Assembly: GCA_012934845.2 (NCBI GenBank) | Contig: WNNJ02000535.1 | Span: forward strand, 1 to 64,000 | Direction of reading: 5' to 3' | From: Pomphorhynchus laevis | Lineage: Eukaryota; Acanthocephala; Palaeacanthocephala; Echinorhynchida; Pomphorhynchidae | DNA: 64,000 bases | Shown here: piece by piece, positions 1-12,032 of the stretch | Layout of the letters: each line of letters starts with the position of its first letter | Numbering within the stretch: position 1 is the stretch's first letter | The notes under the pieces: model-generated | What the model was told of the DNA's origin: nothing | The model's input: the letters and a program-made list of their open reading frames with translations, nothing else | Database searches by the model: none | Position numbers and translations under genes: made by a program

Positions 1-820
1 CAAGCCAACAAATGTGTAGACGCATGCGTATAGCATGAAAATTTCGGATCATAAAATCGTGTTCACCTGCATACAATCTTTTTGATAAGTCTCTATTAGT
101 GACCTCGCTTCACATTTTTAAAAATGTGAATACCAGAACCTCTTAAAACGGAAAGAGTGGCGAAAAATGATATCGACAATATCTGACAAATTCAAAACGA
201 TCTTAAGCAAACGAGAACGATCATTATCATTAAGTAATCGACCTAATCTGTATACCGCGCGAATTTGCAAATCATTAAGACGTATGATGACAATCGCGAA
301 GAGCAATAGATAGAGTTGAGCTATCATGCACAAGATCGACATCTAGGTTGCATTGGCTAACTTCCCTGAAATATCAGGGAAGTTAAAATTTAAATTCCCT
401 AAAATTTCTAAGTATAATGCATTTAGTCATGTCTTTATATTTTGATGATTGATCAGCCCTGACATTATGCGTAACGGTTCTCAGAGAAACAGAGAAACGA
501 TCGGAATGACAAGTCTGCTTGGTATGCTGTACTGTAATATCTATGATGTGATCATTTGATTCTACATTATTCATTGCAGGAAAATGCTCTCTTTGGTTTG
601 AATTATAAGGTTCGCGAAAACTAGGTGCCTGTATGCTAGCTCTCTTATGTTACTGAATATTGTTGACGTGGATTAGTAGAATTTAGTACCGAGCAGGTCG
701 AATTTGAATGTTGTTTAAGTGCAGAATCGAAAGATATTACCGCACTACTGTTCAACGTTAACAACAACAATTTCTTGACAAGAAAAAACGAATATATTGG
801 ATTTTTCCTGTCAACCACTG
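1..820. other. AT-rich sequence without recognisable gene
   Basis: I find no protein similarity, tRNA-like motif or repeat that I can defend here. Open frames on either strand are short and lack recognisable motifs. It borders the 3' side of a minus-strand LINE, whose untranslated tail may reach into it. Confidence 0.5.
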
Positions 821-2200
821 GTCCGGGTGTCGGGTCGTGGAGGTAGTGCACGAACAAAACTACTCAAGACATCGCGAACCTGGGCGACAGACCAGAGTTC
901 ACTATCAGATAGCCCAATGCAGTCTTCGGACAGTTTCGAGATTTGATCTCTTCACTGGTATCGAGGTTTACATCAAGATATCTTTCCTGAGAGTCCGGCC
1001 CGGAAAACCCTTCGAGAAAGGCAATCCCTAGGTTACTCAAAACGTGTCATAGGCACATCAGCTGACCTTCTTCAATGTGAAGAGCAGCGATTTTACTCTG
1101 AGTCTATCCTGGAAGACCGAATACCTAACCTTGTATCTAAGGCTAAGCCCGGCCACACCGTAAAAAAACCTCATTTCGGTCGCCTGTATCCAAGATATTA
1201 ACCTTTCAGTCATAACCCAAAGCTCATGACCATTGATTAAGATAGGAATGAAGATTGCGTGGTAAACTGAAAGCTTCGCCCGAAGACTCAACTCCCGCTT
1301 CACCACGACAGACCTGTAAAAAGAGCGCGACGCTGCATAGCTGCTCAAATCCGCTTCTCAATCTCCTTGATGTTCCTGCTGTTTGTCGAGAACAATACCC
1401 CAAGATACTTGAAATCTTCCACATTTAAAAGAACCTTTTCACCAATCCGAATTGATATTGACCCCTGAATAAGAGACGAACACATAAAGACAGTCTTAGG
1501 GTACAATCAACATCTCTGCTGCTTGGCATTCCATTGTGAATCGATCTAGTAGTCATTGTAAGTCCTGAGGACAAGAAGCCAACAAGACAACGCCATTTGC
1601 AAAAGGCAGAGATGGTATCCTGATGGAACCGAACTGAAGACGGACATTCTTCAACGCAGCCCGTCTCGAAATTTTGGCCATGTAAACAAGGAACAAAAGT
1701 GGAGACAAAGGACAACCCTGACGAAGCCCAACGCCTACTGGAAATGATTGAGACTTCCTACCTAGTACACGATCACAATTCATACTTTGTTCAAACAGAG
1801 AATTCACAGCTACCCGATGATAGTGTGGAACTCCATACTCACTTAGTACCTCCCATAACCTCTCTCGCGGAACACGGTCGAACGCCTTCTCCAAATCTAC
1901 AAAACACATGTAGACAGGTTGAGAGAACTTACAAGACCGTTTCAGGATAGTTGAGAGAGTAAAGAGCTTATCCGTAGTTCCATGACCTGGACGAAAGCCG
2001 CATTGTTCATCTCGCAACTGTTCCTCAACTATAGGTCGTGTCCTTAACTCAAGAATCCAAGCAAATAGCTTACCACTCTGGCTAAGAATATTGATGCCCC
2101 GATAATTGGAGCAAACTCTTCGGTCACCATTATTAAAGATTGGTACCACCAACCTTAGTTCGCCACTCACTAGGTACCTTGCCCGACTTTATACAGTCAT
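820..2200 (-). mobile_element. LINE reverse transcriptase fragment (Rex1/Babar-like type)
   Basis: The minus strand from about 2170 to 1058 encodes the reverse transcriptase of a non-LTR retrotransposon. In order it shows an NYRGINILS block, the palm motif YMCFVDLEKAFDRVPRE, the template-grip motif VGLRQGCPLSPLLF, a catalytic box where the expected FADD reads FANG, and the C-terminal HELWVMTER block followed by an AGLSLR motif. This order is typical of a LINE group common in fish and marine invertebrates (Rex1/Babar-like); the clade name is my inference. No endonuclease domain is visible, so the copy is 5'-truncated near 2200. The RT and C-terminal blocks lie in different frames, with at least two frameshifts, and the catalytic DD is lost, so it is dead. 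The 3' tail probably runs on to about 820. Confidence 0.85.
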
Positions 2201-2289
2201 CGTGTAAAGTTGATGACAACTCATTCAATGAAAAAAGTACTTATAGTACATTTGAGTACTATATAGTGGCCGCTGAGTAATATATAGTG

Positions 2290-5200
2290 GCCGCTGCTGA
2301 CACCGTGTCTGTCTCTCCTCATCATCTACTTATCTAGCCAGCAATATAACAAAACGATCTTTTCGCTTAGTTATTCTTAATACACGTGCAATTTTTCACA
2401 AAACTAACTTATTTCTCGATCTTTTTGCTGAACAATTCCTAGATCTTTTGTCTCACTGAATCATGGCATACTGATTCTGAGGACCTTGTAATCCGTAATA
2501 TACGTTTTTTCGGATTTTTTATTGTTGACTCAGCTCGCTTAATTGACTCAACAAAATCAACTACTTCGTCTAATCGTTGCGGAATCGTCGCCTTCGCTCG
2601 TATCCCTTCGTCTCTTGAAATCGATTTCACCTTACCCAGTACTATATTTGATTTACCCCTTTGTAAATATTCATTTTCTTTACTTATTTAACTTGCAATC
2701 ATATATCGCACATGTTCATCTCGATCGTCTTGCCAATTTTTTAATTAACTTGCCGATCTACTATAAAACCGTTCACTTTCTACCTTACCTTTAATTATCC
2801 TTAGGGATTTCAACTTCCGTCTTGATCGCTATGCTGATTCAGATTCCGTAAAACTTGTAAGTCCTCTGTACGACTTTGGCCTCCATTTACTAACAAATCT
2901 CCACACATTTTTTATAGCGCTCTTGATATTATCGCTTTTCCCAACAGTCTCATTGCATACGCTTTCTCTACAATCTCAGATCTTGTTTTTTCCAATCATC
3001 TCCTCATCACTGTTAATATCGCTATCCCGTTCATTCCTGTTCGCGCCTCTCTTACTTTAAGTCTACAATGCAACTCCTCGACCTTACTCTATTGTGTTTC
3101 GCTATCTTTGACTCTCATATCTTGTCGCATTCTGCAACATTTTGGACAGCGGATAGTCTATCCACAATTGTCAACAATGAGCTCTCTAAAATATTCGATT
3201 CTATTTTAATTCGTTAAAACTGAATTCCTAAACGCCTCTCGTGCGCCCCTGGTTCGACTCTGACTGAAAAATTTCTAAGCATATATACGTCATTCTTTTA
3301 TAGTATTTCTTCGGTTTTTTAAACTGGATACACTTATATCTCTAGTCACCGTGCTCATTACTTAAATCTTCAATGATCCCATCACTCTCTTATACGTGAT
3401 AAATGTAAACTTTTTTGCAAAACAAGATCTCATCATCGTCTGGTCAAAAGTATACTTAGAGAACCTTTACCTCTCATCTTGTTCGCACTTCTAACGTTTA
3501 CCATATCGATCCCCACGAGTTCTTATCTTATTTTAGTCAAAAATCACTACGATTATCTCCTCTATCCATGTAAATCATCAATCCTTGGATTGCACATAAT
3601 GAAAATTTATTCCTGAGCTATTTCATCTTATGTTTCTTCTAGTTAAGTCACTAAGGTTCTCCTCTATATATCCAGTACCTCTTCGGCTGCCGACCCGTTC
3701 TCTACGTATGTTATTAATTCTATTCATTCCATTATATCACAGTTCGTTATCACCCTTTTCAATTGTTCCATTCGTAGATGCATTTCTCCATCAAACTAGA
3801 AAGCAGCCATCATACCTCCTATGCTAAAGAAACCGTCCCTCGATCCTTTACTTCCACTTTTTTACGGCCAGATTTCTCTTTTTCTAACCTTATCTATGCT
3901 CCTTAACCGTCTTGGGTTATATCAAGTCAATATATACCTTATTTTATCAAAAGGGTATTACTCATTTTTCAATCTGCCTTCCGTTATAATCACTCTCCTG
4001 AACTTCTTTGTCTAAAAGTATTCATTGATCTACTTCAAGCCTGCGATATAAGACTATATATTGTCGTAATCTATTTTTAACTGTCTTCTGCTTTTGATAT
4101 TGTTGGTCATTATGTTCTACTATCTCGGCTTCGACAAGACTACAGTTTCTTAGCTCCTACTGTAGCCTGGTTCACATCTTATCTCTCCAAATACTCTTTT
4201 TGTATTCACTCAAACTCCTCTTCATCTATATCTTCCAACTCTCACGGTGTTCCACAAGACTCCGATTTAGGTATTTTTCTTTTCATCCTTCTTCTCGGCG
4301 ACTTGTCTTATTTAACTCGTTCCATACCTTTCATCTAATGCAGTATACCTATGATATCCTTCTCTACTTTCAAACGCATCATATCTGTATCTACGACACC
4401 CCGCTACTTCTAGCATAAATTGCGTTACGTCTATATCCAACCATCTTTCCTATCTTCGACTATCTCTTAATCCTAAAAAGTCCCAAATAATGTGATTCAT
4501 CCCTCATTACAGACATAATTCCATTTATTTTATTTGTTGATTCAATCATTTTCCCAATCGTTTACAATGTTTTAATAGGTTTTCATTTCGACAATTTCCT
4601 CTCCGTTAAACCTATTGTTCATAACAAAGTTTGTGCTTCTTTCGTATTTATTCATGACCTCCGTCGCAATCATAGGCTTATCCACTCCCGCTATTTTTCG
4701 TTTTTATATCGTCTGTCTTATTTCTCAGAATGGATTGTTGCCTTAGCTTATTTGCTTACTCTTCGAATTCTGCGCTTTTACCTTTCCAACGAATCATAAA
4801 CTATTGTGTTCGTATCCTTTTCCGTATTTGCCGCTTCGACCATATCCATATTAAACTTTCGGTCCTATAGTGGTCCACAATTAATCTTTGTGTTGAATTT
4901 CGTTTACATATTGTTATTTTTCGTCTTCTATTTTTACATTCACAATTCTACTTACATTTTGCTTATCTTGATCATGTGCGTTCTGCCTTCTTGGCTCTGG
5001 GATAAAGTAATTCTCTACTTCTCCACGTCCCTCCGCATAGAAACAATTATGACATCCGCTCTTTTATCGTCGCTGCTAGACTTGCATGGAATTCTTTACC
5101 AGCATAGTCCTTTCTTCCTAGTTGCTTCCACTAATCAAACAACGTATAGGTTTCTGCACTATGGCTCCATCTCCACCACAATAAACCAAGAAATCAATTT

Positions 5201-5424
5201 CCGCAGCATTGTATCCAGTCGCAATTCTATCATGCATCTTCAACGAACTACTCAACATTTCTCACCGACGCCTCGCCACATTTCACTCATCTCCCTTATC
5301 TTCAATATAATCGCTTCAATTACAACATTTTTTCATTTTACATTTTATTTTTTTTGTAAAAAAATTGAATATAGTGGCATATGTTGGCATATAGTGTCAT
5401 ATGCCACCATAAATAAATAAATAA
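2290..5424 (+). mobile_element. LINE B copy 1, old CR1/L2-like retrotransposon
   Basis: A heavily decayed plus-strand LINE. An endonuclease strand resembling DFNFRLDR lies near 2810-2840. The RT catalytic region near 4335-4360 reads MQYTYDILLYF where copy 3 (minus strand, about 30.3 kb) has MQYGDDILIYA. The pyrimidine-rich coding strand matches copy 3 across its length. The copy ends in a T-rich stretch and a (TAAA)n tail at about 5404-5424, as expected for this LINE type. Many stops and frameshifts break it; the longest open piece (4806-5420) is a chance frame. At its start, two near-identical units containing TATAGTGGCCGCTG lie at 2265-2300. Judged by divergence it is the oldest of the three LINE B copies. 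Confidence 0.75.
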
Positions 5425-5794
5425 ACATTTGAAAACGAGCACAATTACACGAATCTTTCACAAAATAATACTTTTATATTAAGCCATAATGTTAAGCTAT
5501 AATACTTATGACCTTCATAGAATCCAGCTAGTCATTGAAAAGTTGCACAATACTTTCCTGTGAATTTGTAGACTACTTACCGGTCTGACATTTTTCAAGC
5601 GTTAGTTTGAAAAGTGTCAGATTATCCCCTTTCCTAATGATTAACGTACAAACGTCAACGCAGGATGATGTTGATGTTTAGATAGTGCTGCAACTGTTTC
5701 GTGATGCCATTCGTACACTACTTTGCAGACATGTTTAGGATTAAAGCATAGAGCAGTATAACATCATTGCATTTCACTAGGCCTACCACAGATA
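5425..5794. other. AT-rich spacer
   Basis: No coding or RNA feature seen between the LINE B tail and the first direct repeat of the next unit. Confidence 0.5.
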
Positions 5795-6424
5795 GTGTGG
5801 TCGGAGCATTCCGGGTTAAGCTTCCCGACGAAGGTTGTAAAAAACATACAGGTTTATACTTTCCTGTTTGTGTTCATTAAAAGAAGCTGTATGAAATTCT
5901 TCCTTATTAATATACGTCACCAGTAGTTAAAATTCATATAACCACTAGGTGTGGAGTGACGAAAATAAATTTAGCATTTGCGCTGGAGCTTTCTCGTGCT
6001 TTGCAATTGCTGTATACAAGCGTTTTGCTTGATCAGCAAACTCAGTAGCTGACGATGGAAAGAACGACAGCACACGAGCTACCATGTGAAGCCACTGCTT
6101 TAGCAAACGCTACCAGATGTAAGGCTGGTAACCGGTGGAGGAGCGTGCGCTTAGTGACTTCCATTCAGAGGTTTACTGATGGTAAGTATTGTCGAAGTTG
6201 TGTAGCTACAAGGCCACACAGTGAGGCAACCTTGTATAGATGAGTAGACTAAGGTTTAAATGCCCCATTGGGGGGCTAGGCGTCTGTGGTAGGCGCATTC
6301 CTAGTTAAGCTTCCCGACGAAGGTTGTAAAAAAGCATGCAGGTTTATACTTTCTTGTTCTTGTTAATTAAAAAAGTTATGAAATTCTTTCTTATTAATAT
6401 ACGTCACCAGTAGTTAAAAATCAT
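5795..6424. repeat. Unit bounded by about 140-bp direct repeats
   Basis: Positions 5795-5937 and 6285-6424 are direct repeats of about 140 bp, estimated 85-90% alike by eye. Both contain TTAAGCTTCCCGACGAAGG and end in CGTCACCAGTAGTTAAAA. The 350 bp between them is somewhat GC-richer than the surroundings and has a 62-codon open frame (6055-6243) without recognisable motifs. The layout resembles a small terminal-repeat element or two copies of a short interspersed repeat. No RT or integrase is present. The orientation is unknown. Confidence 0.6.
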
Positions 6425-7036
6425 TATTTATTGGAGCGATTTCATGTTCACATCATAAAGATGAAGACGAAAATATACTACTTTTTAATATATTATACGA
6501 TTTTTAATTTGGTTACTGACTATCTTCTTACGAGTGATTTTTATAAATTTTATCATGATAGAAATATAACAATTTACTTTACAATCTACTGTTAGCATGT
6601 CAAGCTAATGCCGTCAATATCCATTTTGATAAAGATTAAATCGATTATATTGTTGAATCAGGATTTATTTTTATTAATAATACATACATGTTACATTGTG
6701 CCATTATGTTAAGATTTATAAGAAACAACACCAAATCCAGTTCATTAATTTGTTGCTATTTATCGGTACATTTACCAAAACCACATATTGAATTATTAAA
6801 ATAATTTATAGCCTCTTGATAGAAGGATATTAATCAGTCCTCACATAACCGTTTGCTTTGTGTTTGGCACATCGTGCCAATGCCTCGAATCGGGGGAGAG
6901 ATGTTCCTCTTATTCTTAGTGCCCAAATTGCGAGTAACCTACCCTGCGTGGTCCCGCAAGTGCTTACACTTCAAATAAAGATTTCTTTACGAACCGGTTG
7001 GTAACAAAAAAGGATAATTTATTTTCTAACATAAGT
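6425..7036. other. AT-rich spacer
   Basis: No gene recognised. A somewhat GC-richer patch at about 6850-6980 may be the untranslated lead of the LINE that starts at about 7040, but I cannot align it with the other copies. Confidence 0.4.
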
Positions 7037-7039
7037 TGT

Positions 7040-9960
7040 TCAAGAATGTCTGACAGTGAAATAATGCGACTCACTGACAACAAGATTAACTAAGCAATGA
7101 AGAGAGTGAAGACATGTTCTCGGTCTCACTACGACCCTGTTTTCCAGCCGAGTACTTCCTACACAATCAGTACCAGAATATATGAAAAGGGGGCATCGGC
7201 CCACGCAGTTCCCCCCCTAAAGATTGGAAAAATGATTAAGGGAAGGAAAGCGGTTCCCAACAGTGATGAAGACAATGCCCGTGGGCAAGTGTCCACTCTG
7301 GATTGTGTTAGTGGTGGTGGTAACCCTTCCACCCCCTAGCTCCGTCTAGGTATGAGGTAATCCCACACAGCTGACCAAACACAATGTAGAGTACTCGTAA
7401 GTCTTTTTCACAGAATATCCTTCAGTGGAATACGGGAGGAGCTTCTGCCCTTAGATTTCTATCTGTTATAGATGCAGATGTTATAGTCCTTCAGAAGACG
7501 TGGTCTATCCGTCTCCCCCAGGACATTACTCGATTCTTACCAAAGCACATTTGTTCCCACCATACTCCGTTCCAAACTCCACCTCACTCTTTTTCATCTC
7601 GAGGTCTTTTAACCATAGTTAAATGCTCCTTAAGATCGTCTGTTCTACTCAACTATTCTTGTTCAGCCCTTTCTTGTTTAGTAGTTTCACTCAGTAAGAA
7701 CGGTGAATGCCTCAGTCTGGCCAATGTCTACATCCGTCTAGGTGAGATTCACAAGAACCGTGGTCTCCTGGATAGAATTATTGACAGCGGCTATGACATG
7801 GTATTTGGTGATTTTAATGACGGAACTGGTCGTTGGCTTAATGCAGCACTCCGCAGAGCCAGGAACGGCTATCTTATTTATAAACCATATCCCCCCACCT
7901 TTCATCGCATATCAACGAATTTACTCCTCGACTTACTACCGCTTTATGAGAGGTGGTTGTTAAAACCCCACTGTACGGAGCAGTCGTGACAACAACTATC
8001 CACCTTTCATGACTTGATTTGGTGGCGAATAGAGGAAGATACGCTGCTTAGAAGGAAATTCTACTGATCCTATCAGAGTAGCTTTATTTCAGGTAGCTAT
8101 CTAACGCTTCCCACGAATTGGTAATGAGAGTTTAATCAAATTTAATTCCTACCTCTCTTCGCAAGCTACCGCGCTGCTTTCCACAACCTATAAAGGTCGT
8201 ATCTACAATCCCACTCCGACAAAACTCAAGACCTCAGCATATATGCTTTGTCTTCCTAATCTCTTTGCTTCTGCCAGACATGTTTTCTCAAAAGAATATT
8301 GGAGCACTAGATATAGGTTCCAACTGGGTAAGGATGGGGCGAGCATGGCTTACCTTAATCCAGCCCAGTCTTCCTTCTGGAAGATATTCAAGAGGGAGAA
8401 GTTTGTCTGTTGGAAGGATAGGGCATTGGGTTGGATTAGATATATAGGTCTTGACAAAGTTATAGAGGAGTCACTATCCCTACATAATTATGGAGTCACT
8501 CAATCATCTCAGCCAATCCCGCCTTGGGGAGACTTCAGGAGTAGGGATTTATCTGTCACAGATATCCTTAACTCCTGGGGGCCTCTTCCGGGCACCTCCG
8601 AATCCGTCGCTCCCCTCTCTCTTCGTGTCCGTAGTTGTTGACGGCCGAACAAAGAATAGATGTGGACGTCACAATGCTATTAGCCGCCCCATTCGATGTG
8701 GCCGGCATCAACATCAGAAGACGTATATTTCTACCTAAGAAAAATCCAGGCTCTTGTCTTAAAGACCTGCGGCCCATATCAATTCAAAATTCCCTCGTAT
8801 CGATCTACGAAAAAGCGCTTGAGCGTAGAATCCGCTATCATCTGAGTAGACGAAATTTAATCCTACCAAGCTTCCATGAGATTGTCAAAGATCGCTCGGT
8901 CTATTCAGCTATAGGTGAAGTGCATCAGTTGTCGGGAGAATAGTCATCAACTTGTTGTGGCTGTTTTCATTGATTTTTCTGCTGCATTTGACTGCATCCC
9001 CATTCCCTTTGTTTCTCGTCTCTCAGGTCCCTCGGGGTACCTGCGAGAATTGTTAACAGGGTGGAGATACTGCGGTACACTAAGCAATTCCATTATGAAG
9101 ACGACCCTGATGCACGTCAGTTCTACTCCATTACGGGTGTGCCCCAAGGATCCCCTCTGTTCTATCTTGTTTCTTGCTGCTTCCATTGAACTCTTAAAAT
9201 TTTAAAACGCGAACAACGTCTAGTGGTATACGCTGATGATACCACAGCCCTGTTCTCTGAACGCAGGTGCAAAGCTGTAGTCTCGAACATCATCCGTTTC
9301 TTTTTAAGATTAAAAGGCCAGTTACCCAAGTCCAATATTATTTTAAACTCCGCTAAATCGCAGGTGATTGTCTTTCATGGCGCCCCTCCAACAAAGCAAA
9401 AACTTAAGAGATTAGCACTTTCTGCGCTCTCCTCCATTTTATCTAATCAACCACTTCCTGTATTCACGAGTCGAGTAAAATACCTGGGGTTCACCGTTAC
9501 AGTGAACTGGTCAGCGAAGGCCGACCTGGATAGACTTATACGTATCTTTAAGAGAGCTAGGTGGGCCCTGAAACGGGCCCAGCATCTGTCATTGAAAGGG
9601 AAAACTCAGGTGCGCCTCTGGGGCACTTTGCTATCTCGGGATTAGTCTTCTTTTTTAGAGGACGTCCCACAGAGCAAAGGCTAAGATTTATCAAGCTCTT
9701 TGTTTGTTGTTTACCCAGAATAGTCCGCCTCGATTGGACTCTTCGGGGGGGGGTGAAATATCCCGGATGGTTTAGTCGAAGAGCGGCGTGTTGGATTGGC
9801 TGTAGGACTCAGATCCCACAGGACCTGAGGCCGTAAAGGATGAAAGATGAAACAGATTGGTAAGAAAATCCTTATTATTATATTTTCTACGTTGGTTATG
9901 AGCTCACTTTTATAAGCATTATCATTGAAATTACTTGTACGAGTCTATAAAAGTAAAATT
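7040..9960 (+). mobile_element. LINE A copy 1 (APE-type non-LTR retrotransposon)
   Basis: Plus-strand copy of the window's most frequent element. From 7040 to 7339 it carries the C-terminal part of ORF1; GASAHAVPPLKI is shared with copy 2. ORF2 starts near 7390 with the endonuclease (LQWNTGG, then VFGDFNDGTGRW at 7798-7834) and runs into RT, with FIDFSAAFD at about 8965, YADDTTALF at 9224-9250 and a thumb region to about 9840. The 3' UTR matches copy 2 up to about 9960. ORF1 is 5'-truncated. ORF2 is split over several frames (stops near 7989 and 8640, frameshifts near 8040 and 9050-9200), so the copy is defective. The YADD catalytic box itself is intact. Confidence 0.9.
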
Positions 9961-11118
9961 TAATGCAAATTATTTTCATTTTGCTATTATCATTTTGGCA
10001 GTGGCACGTAGCCAAATTGAACGTATTTGCAAGAATATTATTAACATAATATATTCTTCTTCGTATTATTAACTGCAAATTCCAAAATTTTTGGTATTTT
10101 CAAATAATTAATTCGACATTAAAAAGTCATTTTCAAATTGATTGTTGGCAATAAGGTGTATAGAGTGCTATTCAGCTCAGGGTTTGTAGATTGCTCAATA
10201 AGTATTCTCAACTTGTTAAAATAGCCAAGAAATACTAAAATTAATAAACATTGTGTTATCTAAGAATAGAAACAAAGACCGGAATGTCATTAATAATTTT
10301 AAGTACGATGTTTTATCTGAAAAGCACTTTAATCAAGAGAACATGTAATTATAAATATTTGAAAAGAAAATGTTTTCACTTAATAGAAACGTCACGAGGG
10401 AACGTTTCCAAGTCACTTGTATTACTGTGAAAAATATGGATCAAACATTATAAAATATTAAATATTAATAAAAAATATTAAAATATTATTTTAAAAGTAA
10501 GTATTGCAATCTAAGTATTGCAAGCCTAATTGGCTTGACATGCTTCACCAAAACGTATCATCATCAAATAGCACTGTATAATGCCAGCGCAGTCTCTCTT
10601 ATATATCTACCATTTTTTGCGAATATTGTTTTAGAACTGAGAGAAGATTCAGTGGGAAGTTGTTTATGATCAGTTAGGAATCCACTAAATAATCGACAAA
10701 ACAGTAACTAGTACCGTTTCGTACTAGTTATAAAAAATTTTCAACAGTAAAGTACATTTGCAAATGTACAAATTTGAGGAATACAGTTTATTAAAAGATA
10801 GAGAAAGGGTTCTATCGAATCCGCAAAACAAGCCGCGTTTCCTCATTGCACCGCTGGGCTAACTCGCTGCATGAGGAAATTTATTGCCCATGTATCTCAG
10901 GTCAAAGGAACTAATTTTTTCCCAGGAATTGCAAAAAAACCGATGCACTGGTGTTAACGGATCATAGGGTATCGATGGTAATCGGGATAAACTTACTCTG
11001 CAGTTATCTAAGCCGTTATATTTGGTACACTTCACAAGTTCAGCATGATCAGCGACGGAAATTACAAACTGTACTGTGTGCGCTATGTGACTGGCTGCGA
11101 GAGTGTTTGGGCAGGTAA
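9961..11118. other. AT-rich spacer with two palindromes
   Basis: No coding feature. It contains a hairpin with 10-base arms at 10705-10714/10721-10730 (TAACTAGTAC) and, 22 bases on, a perfect 18-base palindrome at 10752-10769 (GTACATTTGCAAATGTAC). Their function is unknown. Confidence 0.5.
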
Positions 11119-11245
11119 TGCATTAAATAAGCACTTACCCCGCCTCCCACGGCCGTAGCTAAGCGCAGTCGCTTCGCTTGACGTCATCTCTAGTCAAGGC
11201 GACGGGTTCCAGTCTGGATAGAATTCCTACGGAGGCTAAGTACCA
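11119..11245 (+). repeat. tRNA-derived SINE candidate
   Basis: The segment has a box-A-like stretch (CGTAGCTAAGCGCAGTCG), a central loop and a box-B-like GGGTTCCAGTCTGG about 45 bases downstream, the spacing of an internal RNA polymerase III promoter. It is much GC-richer than its AT-rich surroundings. A clover-leaf cannot be drawn cleanly, so a functional tRNA is unlikely. I see no second full copy in the window. Confidence 0.4.
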
Positions 11246-11829
11246 TTCTCACAATTTTATTAACCTCTGAATGGCGTACATTTTTGCCTTTTGTTTTGTT
11301 GCAGTCTAGCGCATGCTCGCTGTTTTACCATATCGCTTCTTCGCATATGAATTGATGAGATTGAGCTCAATGAACGCCAAGTATGAGTGCAAAGGCGGTG
11401 GAATTTTATTTTTTGTTAAACTGATTGCATATTTTCCATTTTACACTTATGTATTACTAAATTTATTTATCAAATTTCATTTTAACATTTTGGTATAGAT
11501 TTTTATGATAAAAATTTTTCTCAAACTCTTAGAATTTTTTTTCAATAATATTTAATCATGGATATAATCATTAATCAAGTGAAACAATTTGAAAAATGTC
11601 GGTACAATTGATGCGGTCGACTAATACGATACCGAATTGATTACTTGTACACCGAACTTACTTACAACTCCATACACCTCAGTATATAGTATACGATAAA
11701 CGTAAGGTAACTCTCTCAATGCAAGAAAATAAAATTAGTACAATCTATTGTGCTAATAATTTTGAAGTTACAGAACTTCCTTAATAGAAAACACTAAACA
11801 AGGTTATAAAAATCAACATCAAACTTCCT
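11246..11829. other. AT-rich spacer
   Basis: No gene recognised. The 61-codon open frame at 11313-11498 is hydrophobic and has no start context, splice signal or motif that supports it. Confidence 0.4.
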
Positions 11830-12032
11830 TTTAAAGTCGATGATTAATTTAACGTATTGTTACAACCATTTATGGTATCATATAGAGACCGTATAATATA
11901 TGAATCTGCTATAAAATTCACGAGCATATATCTACAAGATCTAGCTAGGCAATATAAAAAATTCATTGACGATAATCTATCTGAGTTCCGGACGATTTTA
12001 TTAAAGCCGTTATTTGCCTCAGTCAAAATTAC

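Noticed and set aside
4806-5420. 204-codon open frame on the plus strand
   Set aside because: Hydrophobic low-complexity frame across decayed LINE B; it is not the frame that matches LINE B proteins.
11140-11215. Functional tRNA gene
   Set aside because: Box-like motifs are present, but acceptor and anticodon stems do not close.
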